In this document: in pieces, positions 1 through 11,398 of the stretch
Position numbering within the stretch: the stretch's first letter is position 1
How the letters are laid out: every line of letters begins with the position of its first letter
NCBI GenBank assembly: GCA_943735955.1
Contig: OX030961.1
Location: 3,024,420 to 3,088,419 of the forward strand
Reading direction: 5' to 3'
From: Piscicola geometra
Lineage: Eukaryota > Annelida > Clitellata > Hirudinida > Piscicolidae
Length of the DNA: 64,000 nucleotides
Position numbers and translations under genes: made by a program
Notes under the pieces: generated by a model
The model's database searches: none
Seen by the model: the letters and a program-made list of their open reading frames with translations, nothing else
What the model was told of the DNA's origin: nothing

Positions 1-50
1 ACTCACTCACTCACTCACTCACTCACTCACTCACTCACTCACTCACTCAG
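1..50 (+). repeat. (ACTC)n microsatellite abutting a splice acceptor
   Basis: Perfect ACTC repeats run from the window edge straight into the CAG acceptor of the first GOLGA2 exon seen here. The repeat serves as the pyrimidine-containing tract. The same repeat type precedes the last TTYH exon at 44849-44884. Confidence 0.9.
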
Positions 51-3000
51 AGCCAGAAGAACATGGAGTTGACGACGAGACTACAGGCTGAGGAGCACAA
101 GTGCAAGGGCAGTCAGCAGAGGCTCGGTCTGCAGGAAGATGAAATCAAAGAACTCAAGGCGTCCGTGAGTCATGATGATGATGAGGAAGAGGATGAGGAT
201 GGTGATGATGATTAAAAAAAGTATTGTCTTGGTATGCCAGTGTTGCATTATTATTATTATTTTTTAAACATCATCATCATCACTAGTGTTTCATCTCCAT
301 AAACACTTTCCTCCCAGCTGGACACCAGGGCACGATACATCAGTGAACTCGAGAACACCGTCACAGATTTGAAATCATCATCATCACCTACCACTACATC
401 ATCATCATCAGCAACCGCAACTACAACATCATCGCCATCTTTGTTGGAGCAAGACAAGATGGCGGAGCTGTTTCGTCTGAAGGTTCCTCTGATCGAGAGT
501 CTCCAAAAAGAACTATCGTCTGCGCAGGTGATGATGATGATGATGATGGGGATGATGATGATGGGTGTGGTGATGATAGTGATGATGACGACGATAATGA
601 CGATGCAATACAAGAATGATGATGGATAATGCAGCGACGATAAGCACCACATCGTCATCCAGGACACAGTGAACGCGCTGACGAATCAGAACAGCGAGTT
701 GAAAGAGAAGCTCTTCCTGTCGGAGCAGACTCCTCCAGCACTTCGTGACGCCGCTCTTAACCAGGTTAGCGAGGCATTTTTTACCCTTCCGTGATCCAAT
801 TCGCTCCTCTATACAGCCACTCAACAAACTACCGACCATTCAACCACTCATGCATGCACCAGCAGGCGACCATCAGCACTGGTGCAGGAGACGAAGTGAG
901 TCTCCTACAGACTGAAAAGGCGAACCTGTCAGAGCAGCTTTGCGAGGCGCTCAAGGTGCAAGACTTACTGAGGGATAAGATCGACATGATTCAGCACGAC
1001 ATCGCACTACAAGGTGCTTGGTTGCTTGCTTGGTGAATGGGAGGTGAATAGTGCATGTGAATGGGAGGTGAATGGTGTATGTGAATGGGAGGTGAATGGT
1101 GTATGTGAATGGGAGGTGAAGGGTGTATGTGAATGGGAGGTGAAGGGTGTATGTGAATGGGAGGTGAATGGTGTATGTGAATGGGAGGTGAAGGGTGCAT
1201 GTGAATGGGAGGTGAATGGTGCATGTGAATGGGAGGTGAAGGGTGCATGTGAATGGGAGGTGAAGGGTGTATGTGAATGGGAGGTGAAGGGTGCATGTGA
1301 ATGGGTGGTGAATGGTGCATGTGAATGGGAGGTGAATGGCGAGTGAATTTCAAGTGAATCAACCCTTCCAGCTCCTGCGATGATCAACGGCGATCTGGTG
1401 AACAAGGTGAACTTTGAGGCTCTTCAACACGCCATGAGGCAACTCGAGGTGAGTGCACTCCGTTGAGGTTGTTTCGGAGGGAGATCTTCTTCCGGAAGGA
1501 CTGCGGCAGATGTTTTTGTTGCACGTCTAGAACGGATTAATTCATCAAAATCAGCAAGTGACAAACTTTCAATTCTGACTTTGCTGCTCAGACAAGAAAG
1601 TTTCCAATTTCCACTACCACCATCTTCATCACCACCACCACCACCACCATCTTCATCACCACCACCACCACCACCATCTTCATCACCACCACCACCACCA
1701 CCACCACCATCTTCACCACCACCACCACCACCACCACTACCACCATCTTCATCACCACCACCACCACCACCACCATCTTCATCACCACCACCACCATCTT
1801 CATCACCACCACCACCACCACCACCACCATCTTCATCACCACCACCACCACCACCACCATCTTCATCACCACCACCACCACCACCACCACCATCTTCATC
1901 ACCACCACCACCACCACCACCACCATCTTCATCACCACCACTACCACCACCTTCACCACCACCACCACCACGCGACACACAGGAGAAGTACTCGAGGGTG
2001 ATGAGGGACAAGGCGGAGATGTTGGACGCGAACGAGAGACTTGAGCACATCGTCATGCAGTTGCAAGGAGAAACCGACACCATTGGTTCGTCGTTTGTCG
2101 CTGTTTGCGTGTCTTTGTGTCGGTTTGTGTCGGTTTGTGTCGGTTTGTGTCGGTTATATGTGCACCAGTTGAGACTTTTTGTGAGCTTCTTTATGGCAAC
2201 TTTATACACACATTCTCGATGAATGATTCCACGCGACAACTACAAGTCTGTTGCACCTCGCCCCGTAGGCGAGTACGTCTCGCTGTACCAGCACCAGAGG
2301 CACCTGATGCGACAGCGGGTCGTCGAGAAGGACTCGCTGATCGAGCAGCTCTGCAGCGAGAGAAGGCATCTGCAGGGCAAGTTGCAGCAGCTGCAGTCGT
2401 TGTTGCTGCAACTCCTCAACGAGGGAGGCGGCGTTTCAGTCGCCCATGTGAGTGAGCATCTGAATGGCATGGTGGGCAGTGGCAACAGAGGAGGAGGGGG
2501 AGGTGTGGGCAAGGTAGGAAGGAGTACAGGACGAAAGAGGAAGATGCTTGATGCGGAGGAGCGCAAGAAGGCGGAAGGTGGGTGGGTGGATGGGTGGGTG
2601 GGTGAATGGGTGGTGGATGGGTGGGTGGGTAGGTGGGTGGGTGGTGGATGGGTGGGTGGGTGGGTGGTGGATGGGTGGGTGGGTAGGTGGGTGAGTGGGT
2701 GGGTAGGTGGGTGGGTAGGTGAGTGGGTGGGTAGGTGGGTGGGTGGTGGATGGGTGAGTGGGTAGGTGGATGGGTGGGTGAGTTGGTGGGTAGGTGGGTG
2801 GGTGGGTGGTGGCTTGAGGGATGCTTGTTTGACAAACTGTTGAGCATAAATTTTTTAATTTTAACTTTAATAATTCAATTATTATGTTCGTTAACGTTTG
2901 CAGGTGAGTGGCCGCATTACAGCGAGTCGAGTGAGGAGGAAGAAGAAGAAGCAATTGACCAATCAGAAGGCACCGTCCCGTTAGAAAGCCCCACATCGGC

Positions 3001-3205
3001 TACTACAACTAACCAATGGCAAGCGACGCCGCCCACTCTTTTCCCAACCAATAAAAACATTCCACGAGACAGCAACACCACCGTTTCGAAGATCATGAGC
3101 CTCCTCTCCGAAATATCGGTCACTTCGTCGTCGTCGGCATCGCCGGAACTTTTCAGAATGAGCTTTTTCTGTAAAAATTGCATCGGAGACATTCTTGTAA
3201 TCTGA
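51..3205 (+). CDS. GOLGA2: GM130 (Golgin subfamily A member 2), C-terminal exons; 5' end outside the window
   Basis: GM130 is a cis-Golgi coiled-coil tether; its C-terminal peptide binds the PDZ-like domain of GRASP65. Exons read here: 51-164, 318-527, 663-764, 863-1013, 1372-1448, 1983-2085, 2269-2577, 2904-3205, giving 455 residues in phase. The first six exons encode charged heptad-like coiled coil. Exons 1983-2085 and 2269-2577 join to read ERLEHIVMQLQGETDTIGEY, nearly the same as the hallmark block in vertebrate GM130. The last exon holds an acidic stretch, a KIMSLLSEI helix and ends FFCKNCIGDILVI, matching the GM130 C-terminal pattern that finishes in a hydrophobic PDZ ligand (ITVI in vertebrates). 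The end of exon 2269-2577 is the least certain; the donor at 2578 keeps phase 1 with the next exon. Introns are filled with simple repeats. Confidence 0.9.
165..212 (+). repeat. GAT/GAG repeat starting at a donor
   Basis: GTGAGT donor of GOLGA2 followed at once by imperfect GATGATGAGGAAGAGGAT repeats. Confidence 0.7.
528..622 (+). repeat. (GAT)n repeat starting at a donor
   Basis: The GOLGA2 intron begins GTGATGATGATG: the donor itself is the first unit of the trinucleotide repeat, which continues with GGTGTGGTGATGATAG variants. Confidence 0.85.
1030..1350 (+). repeat. 24-bp minisatellite, about 13 copies
   Basis: Unit GAATGGGAGGTGAATGGTGTATGT and variants (AAGG for AATG, GCATGT for GTATGT), head to tail within the GOLGA2 intron 1014-1371. 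As the unit is a multiple of three it stays open in several frames and gives artefactual ORFs on both strands. Confidence 0.95.
1613..1970 (+). repeat. (CACCACCATCTT)-type repeat before an acceptor
   Basis: Runs of CAC/ACC triplets broken by CATCTTCAT fill the 3' half of intron 1449-1982 and run into CACGCGACACACAG, the acceptor of the GOLGA2 exon at 1983. Poly-Pro/Ser and poly-Gly/Asp readings from it are artefacts. Confidence 0.95.
2086..2160 (+). repeat. 11-bp TTTGTGTCGG repeat after a donor
   Basis: GTTCGTCGTTTG donor region continues into four tandem GTTTGTGTCG-like units in the GOLGA2 intron 2086-2268. Confidence 0.75.
2578..2815 (+). repeat. GGGT/GGAT minisatellite starting at a donor
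   Basis: The intron begins GTGGGTGGGTGGATGGG and the same G/T-rich tetranucleotide-based repeat (TGGGTGGGTAGG, TGGGTGGTGGAT) continues for about 240 bp. G-rich on the coding strand, so it could form G-quadruplexes in DNA or pre-mRNA (inference). Confidence 0.95.
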
Positions 3206-4094
3206 TTAAGACTCACTTGGTGGGCTACTGAAATGGTGATGGCTTAGAGGGAATTAGAGCTGCTGCTGATGATGATGATGATGAGGAGGAGGAGGAGGAG
3301 GAAGAGGAGGATGGTGATGTTTAGGGTTTAGGATTCAACGCCATCTGAATCCATATCACAGCCATGCAAATCCTGATTGTAACTATATATTTTCTTTTTT
3401 CTCTCAAATACCTTCAAATAATAATTATTATTAATGTATTATTTTTATTTTTATGTAAAATTGAATATTTGTATATCAACCCGCTGACTCACATCACAGT
3501 TTATTTTCGTTCTGTCAAAATTCTAGGAGTTTCTGATTAATTAATTAGTTTATTTCTTGAATGTTTTATAACTTTTATTTAAGTTTACTACTTATTAATA
3601 ATAAATTTATTTTCTTGAATTAGCTTCTGAATTCTTGAGATGCTCCAAGTCTTTTACGACAACTTCTGTCGGTTGAATTTATCAGTGCCAGCACATCCTG
3701 CATTAACCACATCACCATCATCATCATAGCAAGAACATCATGATCATTACCAATACAGCATCTTCATCGTCACCACAGCACCATCATCCCCACCAAAAAA
3801 GTTGAACTTATTTTAAAATCGGACGAAATATTTACATTAGCGAACCCACATGAAGGCGTCACTAACCGTAACATTTGAGACGCTTAAGAAAAACGAAAAA
3901 ATGTAACAAAGCTGCTAGATTAGGATTTGTATAAACCTACTCACTTTTTCGTATTCAATTGAAACTAAAGTATATTCAAGAAACTCGTACATCTCTGATT
4001 GCACACGTCACAAATAAAACAATACAACAACAAAAACATAAAATACACCTAGATTTTAAATAAAAATGTTTAATTCTTGAAACAACTCGCTGAA
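3206..4094. other. GOLGA2 3' UTR and intergenic DNA
   Basis: Contains GAT/GAG triplet runs just after the stop (3267-3315), AT-rich sequence and a short CAT/CAC repeat near 3710-3790. No further coding exon was recognised. Confidence 0.6.
3600..3605 (+). terminator. Candidate GOLGA2 poly(A) signal AATAAA
   Basis: The AATAAA hexamer lies about 395 bp past the GOLGA2 stop in AT-rich sequence. It is a plausible cleavage signal, chosen by position only. Confidence 0.4.
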
Positions 4095-5908
4095 ATGTTC
4101 AAAGGCATCATTCTCTTTTCTTCTGGAGTCATAGGCGTGAGTTGAAGCAATTAAGTTCTCATTCATTTTCGAACCACTCATCAGACGCAATCCATCCACT
4201 CATCCATGCTAAGACTTTTTCCGCGCAGTTCATGGGAGTTGTGATGATCATCACTGGCAGCATGACCCTTCTGAGACCAGATCTGCTGGAAACGTGGAAG
4301 AACAGCGCCATCTACCAGAGCCTCAAAGGCACTGTGGGATTCGCAATGGAAAACAAGAAGATGATCACGCTGGTGGACATCATTTCAGACGCGGAGAATC
4401 TCAGAAGCTATGCACACGCCATCATCATGGCTGGTCTGTACACCGAGCTGGTCTGCATCATTGGTTTGTGTCTTGTGTAGTGTGAATAAATTGAAAAAAG
4501 TAGTGTAATGTTATTGAGCGTTTTTGAGCATTTAGTTTTTCACTATTGGGTTTTAGTTTAGGTTTTTATACCAGTGTTCCGCTTAAGCTTTTATGAAATA
4601 ATATAAATGATTGATAGATGCATATGTAGCCAGGCTATTGTAGCTATAGCTCCAAGCAATCATTTCAAGGCGGTGTTGGAGCGCTGACTGTCAACTACCG
4701 AATTCTAGACCTTGTAAGCTCTTTACTAATCAAATTCATCCTCAAAATACATAACTTCACAATGGCCAATAGCCATCAAATGACCTCGATTAGTGTGTAT
4801 TTTTGTGCTCTATTCTGGCAGTACCTCTTTTGTCTGGTTATCACCTTCTTCATCCTCATTGGAATCATCAGCAGCATCAGAGCTCTGCCAGTAGGGGTAG
4901 GTGCTAGAGTTTGTATAGTATAGGCGTGAAAATGTATAAAATTTATTATTGAACCCTAGGGACTTCTCAACCTCATTTGAAGCATTTCTTATTAACCAGC
5001 AACCTAATAACTGATTTGGGAAACATAATTTAAACTGGAGAAATTCAACAGGTGAAGAGATCGATCGACAAGCACGTGAAGGCACTGGGTGAGGCACAGA
5101 ACATCACCGGAGCTCTCAAGGACGTCTGGGACATGATGCAGACCAAGGTTGCTGGAGTGGTCGTGGTTGTGGTTTGAAAGAGTTACGGTTGCTTGTTAGT
5201 ATGATTGTTGAGAGGTGTTTGGGAATGTAAGTGGAAAAAAACTTTTAAGCTTTTATGAATACATTTTCATACTGAAGTGCTTAAACCTGTTCAGTTCAAG
5301 TGCTGTTTGGCGAAAGAATACTCAGTAACCGACTGCCGATTTAACACTGTAAGGTTTGGCTGTGTTCATAGCGTCTGGTTGTAAGTGTTCCCTAATAAGA
5401 ATGTGTGTGTTTAGTTTTTGTGTGTTTGTGCTTGATTTCTTTTCTTCGAAATCACACGTTTGTCACTTGCCAATATGACAAAAATAATCCGTTCTAGACG
5501 TGCAACAAAAACATCTACCGTAGTCTCTCCAAAAGAAAGATCCTACTCCAAAACATCCTCATCGGATTGGCTGGCTTCAACGTTAGCCCAGAGTTTTTTA
5601 TATTCACAATAATTGTATTCTTATATCGCTGTAAACTCATATTTAGTCATTTATAATAAAAAATAAATAAATATATATAAAAAATATTTATATTCAATAC
5701 CTCAGTTGTTTCCTTGGCGCTATATTAAATAAAAATCATCACCATCATCATCATCACCATCATCCTCATCTTCATCATCACCAACATCATCATCAACATC
5801 ATTATCATCAACATCATCAACATCATCTTCATCATCATCACCATCAACACCATCATCATCACCACCACCATCATCATTATCATCATCACCATCATCATCA
5901 TCAACATC

Positions 5909-5939
<31 letters not shown>

Positions 5940-5956
5940 ACATCATCATCACCATC

Positions 5957-5988
<32 letters not shown>

Positions 5989-5992
5989 CACC

Positions 5993-6041
<49 letters not shown>

Positions 6042-6155
6042 CCATCATCATCATCACCCCATCATCATCACCATCATCATCACCAGGCGGTCATGATCCT
6101 CGTTGCGCACATGTCTTCAGGAGAAGCCAAAGCGGAAGAGGAAGGGAGAGGCTGA
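4095..6155 (+). CDS. Tetraspanin-like four-pass membrane protein
   Basis: Seven exons: 4095-4136, 4229-4474, 4822-4896, 5052-5147, 5295-5348, 5498-5581, 6087-6155, all joined in phase 0, giving 221 residues. An in-frame TAA lies 24 nt upstream of the chosen ATG, so 4095 is the first start. Hydrophobic segments in order: TM1 about residues 1-28, TM2 (AHAIIMAGLYTELVCIIGLC), TM3 (YLFCLVITFFILIGIIS), then a soluble loop with an N-glycosylation motif (NIT), a CC pair plus two more Cys, and TM4 split by the last intron (NILIGLAGF / AVMILVAHM). This layout, with a cysteine-bearing large loop before TM4, is tetraspanin-like. The family's CCG motif reads CCL. The TM2-TM3 junction depends on the donor at 4475; an alternative GT at 4464 would break the hydrophobic frame. 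Function is inferred only: organiser of membrane microdomains. Confidence 0.68.
5737..6084 (+). repeat. (CATCAC)n microsatellite ending at an acceptor
   Basis: About 350 bp of CAT/CAC/CAA triplets at the 3' end of the last intron of the tetraspanin-like gene. It runs directly into CATCATCACCAG, the acceptor of the exon at 6087. The poly-Met reading on the minus strand is an artefact. Confidence 0.95.
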
Positions 6156-6389
6156 CCAAAGAACTGCGACCAGGACATCCCCATTGAATTATGCGCAGAA
6201 CGGTTTCAGCTTTCTACTTCGACTTTTGAAATGACCCGCTTTAAACCACGAAATGCCAGAGAACATGTTTCCACGATGAATGTTTAACACGTTTAATGAA
6301 AAAAAAAACAACAAACGTTTGAAATGTATTCAAGAATAAACTTGAGTGTTTGTTCAATTTAATTGAACGCCATTCATCTTATGGAGACC
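6156..6389. other. Convergent intergenic spacer
   Basis: Short AT-rich spacer between the tetraspanin-like gene (+) and the PAN-like gene (-). AATAAA at about 6344 suits the plus-strand transcript. Confidence 0.5.
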
Positions 6390-7069
6390 TCATTCACTTT
6401 CAAAATTCGGATCACAGCCCATGAAGATGTGGAGTTTGTAGCCAGGGGCTGGGGACCTTTCTATCGCTGTAAAGTCTTCTATGTCTTCAGTGTTGATCTT
6501 GCAACCAGCTTCGTTCGGGTAGACGAAGACCATTGTACACTTGGGCTCCTTGACGCACTCTTCTCTGCATTTCGCGATGTCATCCACCTGTTTGGCATGC
6601 AGAGCTCTGGTGATATGCTAATGAAAGTATATCGTGAATCCATATACATATAGTAATATATATGCGTGAACCTCCTTCCTGCTACTATCGTTTATAAATA
6701 TTAAAACTTCTATAATTATTATACTTATAGTGATACTATTGTGTTTATGCCAAAAATACATTGTAGGTTTTTTTCTCTAACCTTTCTGAGTTTGGATTCT
6801 TCAAAATCAAGCCTCCAGTTCTTCTCGTACCAGCAATCTCCTGGCTCTTCTATGTTGAATAAATGAAAAATATTTTAGCGTATAAAAATATTTAAGCACT
6901 ATCTGAATTAGTTATACAAAAACATTAATTTATTGTCGAATAATTTGAATAGAATAAGCAATTTCTCATAATTAATGGAGCACAATAAAATTCTATCTTT
7001 AAAACCTTCAGCTAGTGTGGTGTAAGTGAAGAATAAAGAGATAAAGAAAAACATCTTCAAAAAAGCCAT
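6390..7069 (-). CDS. Small secreted PAN/apple-like cysteine-rich protein, divergent member
   Basis: Three exons on the minus strand: 7069-7006, 6849-6782 and 6587-6390, joined in phases 1 and 0, total 109 residues. Exon 1 encodes a signal peptide (MAFLKMFFFISLFF then TYTTLA). Exon 2 starts the mature protein with EEPGDCWYEKNWRLDFEES, the same D-C-W opening as the cluster at 11-33 kb. Exon 3 has C-x3-C (AKCREECV), PKC, AGCKIN and a final MGC, giving the same six-cysteine order. It differs from the cluster by an extra intron between the first and second cysteines and by a long loop after the fifth. The molecular role is unknown; PAN/apple folds usually bind proteins or carbohydrates outside the cell. 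Confidence 0.72.
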
Positions 7070-8455
7070 TTTGAAAAAAACTCTTGTTACTAGAGTCTAG
7101 TATGAAAGATTCAGAAGAAAATCAAAAAATTCTTTTATAAGCATTTTATCTTTTATAATTATTGAATAAATCGTGGAGAGATTCATTCAAGTATTGAAAT
7201 AATGGTGGAAAGAAGTTTTGAGCGATTTTGCGTAGTTGATTTTGAATGTTTTTTTCTTTGAGTGGTTTTATTCTTCCTATCTACTAGTTCTAATAAAACC
7301 ATTATTTGATTCTAATGATGCTAATAATTAATTATAATGATTCTATTTATTTCTATCATCATACTGTTTGCTAGCTTAGCTCTTTTAAAAAAAATCTATT
7401 TGAAATTTTTATATATTTAATTATTAAATTTTAATCTTTTAAAAAAAAATTGAAGTAAAAAACTTTAAATCATTTAAAATTTCTTTTAGTTTCACAAAAT
7501 CGGATATCCTTTCATATTTCCTGAAAACTAACTTTTAAATTTGTCTCGCCTCTTCTAAAGTCCAACTAGATTTAGGACATATATCATTTATGTCATTTTT
7601 TGATCAGTCTTGTGCTATTATCATCAAATTTTAGTCTTGCTTTAGGTTGTATTTGAGCCTTTACAAGTAAACCATATTGTTTTAAATGCATTATTTAAAA
7701 ACTAAAATCATAATAATTTAAAAAAATATATTTTAAAAATATTTCATGACTGTATTATCTAGCTTAAAACGAAAAGCTTTTTGCTTGATTGATTGATTGT
7801 TTTTTCACAGAGCTAGAGTCAGCAAAGGCAACTAATTTTCAGGGTACTTATGCACTTAAGAAAAGCCAATTTTATATTGATTTTTAAATGCAGTTTTATT
7901 AACTATTTGAAAAATAATTTCAATATAAGATCATGATTAACAATCTAAATTACTCTAAACACCTTTGGAAAAATACTTTGCTTAGCGGCTAAGCCTTAGC
8001 CATGTCAGCTAGAATAGCTTAAAATTTAAAAAACTTGGAAAATCTAGCAGGTGTGCAATATTGTAAATATTTCATGGTGAAACCATGATAAAACTAAAAA
8101 AAATTGCATATAAATTATGACATGCTTAAAAATCACATGTTTTAATTTCCTTTCAGCTGAGGTCATAAGACTAATAAAAGTTATATTACACACACACACA
8201 CAAACATACACATACACACACACACCAGTTAAATTATCTGAACTTTAGTAGAAGCTTTATTCAAGTTAATTATCAACAGCATTTGGTCATTGCTGCTAAC
8301 TTAGTAATCTTCTAGTATTACATTATTTTTTTATTTCAGTATATTGTATTTTATTGTATTATATTGTATTGTCTCAGGCCTTAAGAGATTGTAATTGAAG
8401 TATTGAGGTTGAGCACCCACCAACTAACCACCATCCCAGCATCCAGTGAAATATC
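7070..8455. other. AT-rich intergenic region, no gene recognised
   Basis: Strongly AT-rich. Only a short (CA)n run at about 8190-8226 and TATTG-rich sequence near 8340-8370 stand out. It must contain the divergent promoters of the 6.4-kb PAN-like gene and of CTR1. Confidence 0.6.
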
Positions 8456-9613
8456 ATGGACCACTCCGGTCACGACATGCAGACCCACGTGGACCATTCT
8501 AACCATCCCACCGTATCCACTGATCACTCTGATCACAGTCTCCATTCCATGCAGGTTGGTAAATCAGAGGTGTAATAAAGTATTAAATTGTTATTACATG
8601 TAACATTGTATTTAATTGTAACTAAATTGTAACTACATGTAACATTTTATCAAATTGTAATACATTGTACAATGCATGTACAATGTAAATACAGACTTCA
8701 CTTTTATAAGTTACATAATGTGACGCTTTAACTTTCAGATGTTTTTCACTGACAGTTGTGAAGTGACGGTTCTCTTCCAGGGATGGATGACGAACAATTG
8801 CGCTGGTTTGTGAATCTGAAAAAGTTGCATTGTTTCTGCAATGCAAAACATTGATGTATGGCAAAACATTGATGTATGGCATGACATTGGAATGTGTGGC
8901 ATTATTTATTTGTTACGTCACCATACTGTCATCACCACCACTATGCCACAGAACTATTCGGCTCTTGCATCTTGGTGATCGTGGCAGCGGTTCTATTCGA
9001 GGGCATTCGATACGGCAGGAGACGTTTGGAAAAGGTGTGAGGAAGAGTGGAAGGAGGGTCATTGGATTCGGTAGCATAGTTTCTTTTCCAAGAAAAATCA
9101 ATGAAGAATGATCGAAAATGATCTCAATAATCGGCGCAAAAACGCACACCAGATCCTGATGTGGAAGCTCCGAAGCCTGCCCGCCACTTCGCAGTCCTCT
9201 TCAAACCTCAGTCCTTTAGGCGAGTCTTCCAACCACCCCGACCAAGTGGAAGTCGTTGCTCCAAGCATCAGGTGCTTTCCAGCCTCGGCGAATACTTTCT
9301 TCTTCGTTCAACGTTGCGCCTTCCACCATAGAAGCACCCTTACCCTCAAGATAACAACCTCACACCAACACACAGACGCAGACTGATGGTTCGTTTCCAC
9401 CTGCTGCAGTCGGTGTCCTACCTGCTGCAACTGCTCCTCGGCTACATGCTCATGCTTGTCGCCATGACGTTCAACGTGTGGCTCTTCTTGTGTGTCTGTC
9501 TAGGCGCCTTTGCTGGCTACCTGGGTTTCTACTTCATCGACGTCTTCTCGGACGAGCACCACTTCAAGGCCGACCTCAAGGAGCAGGAGCCGTCGCACTG
9601 TCATTGCGGATGA
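8456..9613 (+). CDS. SLC31A1: High-affinity copper uptake protein CTR1
   Basis: CTR family proteins form trimers that move Cu(I) across the plasma membrane. Exons 8456-8554, 8739-8805, 8952-9034, 9153-9271 and 9382-9613 give 199 residues with phases 0, 1, 0, 2. The N terminus is rich in copper-binding Met and His (MDHSGHDM, DHSDHSLHSM). TM1 follows FQGWMTNNCA as LFGSCILVIVAAVLFEGIRY. A cytoplasmic loop of about 45 residues lies in exon 4. TM2 holds the diagnostic M-x3-M pore motif (MLVAM in LGYMLMLVAMTFNVW) and TM3 the G-x3-G packing motif (GAFAG). The protein ends in the metal-binding HCH tail (SHCHCG). All the key CTR motifs are present, so it should be functional. An in-frame DNA minisatellite starts just past the stop codon. 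Confidence 0.94.
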
Positions 9614-9619
9614 GTGCTT

Positions 9620-9790
9620 GTTTGTGTGTGTGTCTTGAGAGGCTTGTGTGTGTCTTGAGAGGCTTGTGTGTGTCTTGAGAGGCTTGTGTGTGTCTTGAGA
9701 GGCTTGTGTGTGTCTTGCGAGGCTTGTGTGTGTCTTGAGAGGCTTGTGTGTGTCTTGAGAGGCTTGTGTGTGTCTTGAGAGGCTTGTGTG
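9620..9790 (+). repeat. 20-bp minisatellite in the CTR1 3' UTR, about 8 copies
   Basis: Unit GCTTGTGTGTGTCTTGAGAG repeated head to tail, nearly perfect (one GCGAGG variant), starting about 10 bp after the CTR1 stop. Confidence 0.93.
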
Positions 9791-10943
9791 GCGAGCAGAT
9801 GAAGATCTGTTTTGTTTGAGCTTCAGTGTTTGAGGTGTGAGTGATCGCTATACACAAATGTATAGTACAATTCAATCATGCTTGGTATTCGACACAGTAT
9901 AATTTGTTTCCTTCAGACTTTCACTAATGAGAAATATTTATCAGTATTCACACAAAACACACAAATAACTTCAAATCAGTAACAATCATGGCTCAATCTT
10001 CATCATTTACTTCCAGCCTGAGTGATGCCTCAATAGGTGATAATGCCTACATGTCTAAATGCGTCTTAAATTATTAAACATCTTTCCAATGAAGGTCTCT
10101 GCATCAAGTTCTCTCTTTGAATTACGTTTGAGTGAGCTGTTTCTTCTATCGATTGTTTTCCGCTACCATCGCGACTACTTTATGTTTTTTTCTGCCCCTG
10201 GTTTTTTAAAGTTTTTTATTTTTAATCTAGACTGTCAAGTCTTCGTAAAAATACTACATCATGCAGATTTTATAAGTTTCATAAAAAAAATATGTGTACT
10301 TTATTTGAAAATCCCACTTAACAACCTACGTCCACCCATGTATACGTTCACCCACTACTTAAACCTAACATCGCACGCTCCAGAACTTGGCACGTTTATC
10401 AATGAAGCCTTGATATCTTAAATAACAATACCATCTTTAGAGCATATAATAAAAAATGAAACTCATTTATTTAGTTTTATCGATTTAGGTTAAACTGAAA
10501 AAAGACAAAATTTATAGTGTTTTTAATAGTATTAACTGTTTAAAAAGAATGGGCAGCAGTTGAATTTATTTATAGTAAAAGATTTTTCATTAGGTGCCGA
10601 AATGCCTTAATGGAATGCCGAAGTTGAGCTTATAAACTTAAGTGCGCGCTATACACCGTTTTCCAAGTGAGTTCACGAATGACTTCATTAATTGTTCATG
10701 ATGAGTGATTATTTGAAACAACTTCTGTACAAATTATCCAAGTCACGGACACCCAAACCTCTCCGTTTGTTTCCAACCTGCCTAAGAAAATTAACCATTG
10801 GTCAAGCCGGGAGTTGTTACACACTTTGTTACTTGTTCAACAATTCAATTTTTTAAAAATATTCTGGACCAATTTAACTTCGTTTGATGGATTTATTGGT
10901 GGAATGCGTGGGTCTTGCGGAGGTATGTTTGCTAATTGTTAAA
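9791..10943. other. Intergenic DNA with paralogous segment
   Basis: AT-rich and without a recognisable gene. A 120-codon open frame at 10059-10421 has no recognisable domain and low-complexity flanks. The stretch from about 10600 to 10900 is a diverged paralogue of 28170-28720, which carries an extra SINE. Confidence 0.55.
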
Positions 10944-11051
10944 ACTGCCCACGCTGGAGCATCGATTATCGAGTAGTGAAGAGACAGACGAGGCAGCGGG
11001 AAGAGGGTATAAAGAGGGGTGAGGAAGGGATGCAGCATCAAGCCTCTCAAC
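10944..11051 (+). promoter_or_regulatory. Conserved core promoter of PAN-like gene, copy 1
   Basis: Block opening with AACTGCCCACGCTGGAGC, then ATCGATTATCGAG, a purine-rich stretch and the TATA box (TATAAA at 11008-11013). The TATA starts 44 nt before the ATG at 11052, the same distance as in the copies at 16.09, 17.79, 23.35 and 31.62 kb. The ATCGAT core resembles CUT/ONECUT-type sites (inference). Confidence 0.75.
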
Positions 11052-11398
11052 ATGGCCAAGCTTATCTCCTCTCTCGTCGTCCTCTTAGTTCTGGTCGTCG
11101 TCTCGATTGCAGGCGAAGGTGAGTATAGCCATTGAAGTGTTTTATAAGATTGAATTCAAATGATTCTTTCACAGATTGTTGGAAGGAAATGAAAGGCTGG
11201 AAGGTGGACCTGCCCGGAGTGAAGGAGTTTGGGGGCCTCGATGAGTGCAAGACTGAGTGTTTGAAGGATAACTTTTGTCAAGTTGTTCAAACAACGGACG
11301 GCAGTGACTCGTGCTCCATCAACACTGGAGAAATGGATTGGTCGGATCTGAAGATGGACCAAGACGGCTATACCATCCACTCGTACCAGTCATGCTAG
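11052..11398 (+). CDS. Small secreted PAN/apple-like protein, subtype A
   Basis: Exons 11052-11118 and 11175-11398, phase 1, give 96 residues. Exon 1 is a signal peptide (MAKLISSLVVLLVLVVVSIA). Exon 2 carries six Cys in the order DCW, DEC, TEC, FC, DSC, QSC, with the C-x3-C step and the aromatic W after the first Cys that recall PAN/apple domains. The mature protein is about 75 residues with no other domain, so it is probably extracellular. AATAAA lies at 11427-11432, 29 nt past the stop. The coding exons are identical to the copy at 23352 except for one synonymous base (CTT/CTC) in exon 1. The function is not known. Confidence 0.85.

Noticed and set aside
257..3216. Poly-Pro, poly-Val/Met, poly-Trp/Val and poly-His/Thr frames in 0.2-3.2 kb
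   Set aside because: They come from minisatellites and triplet repeats inside GOLGA2 introns and change product with the frame.
10059..10421. 120-codon open frame
   Set aside because: It is Phe/Leu-rich, as expected by chance from AT-rich DNA, with no similarity I recognise.
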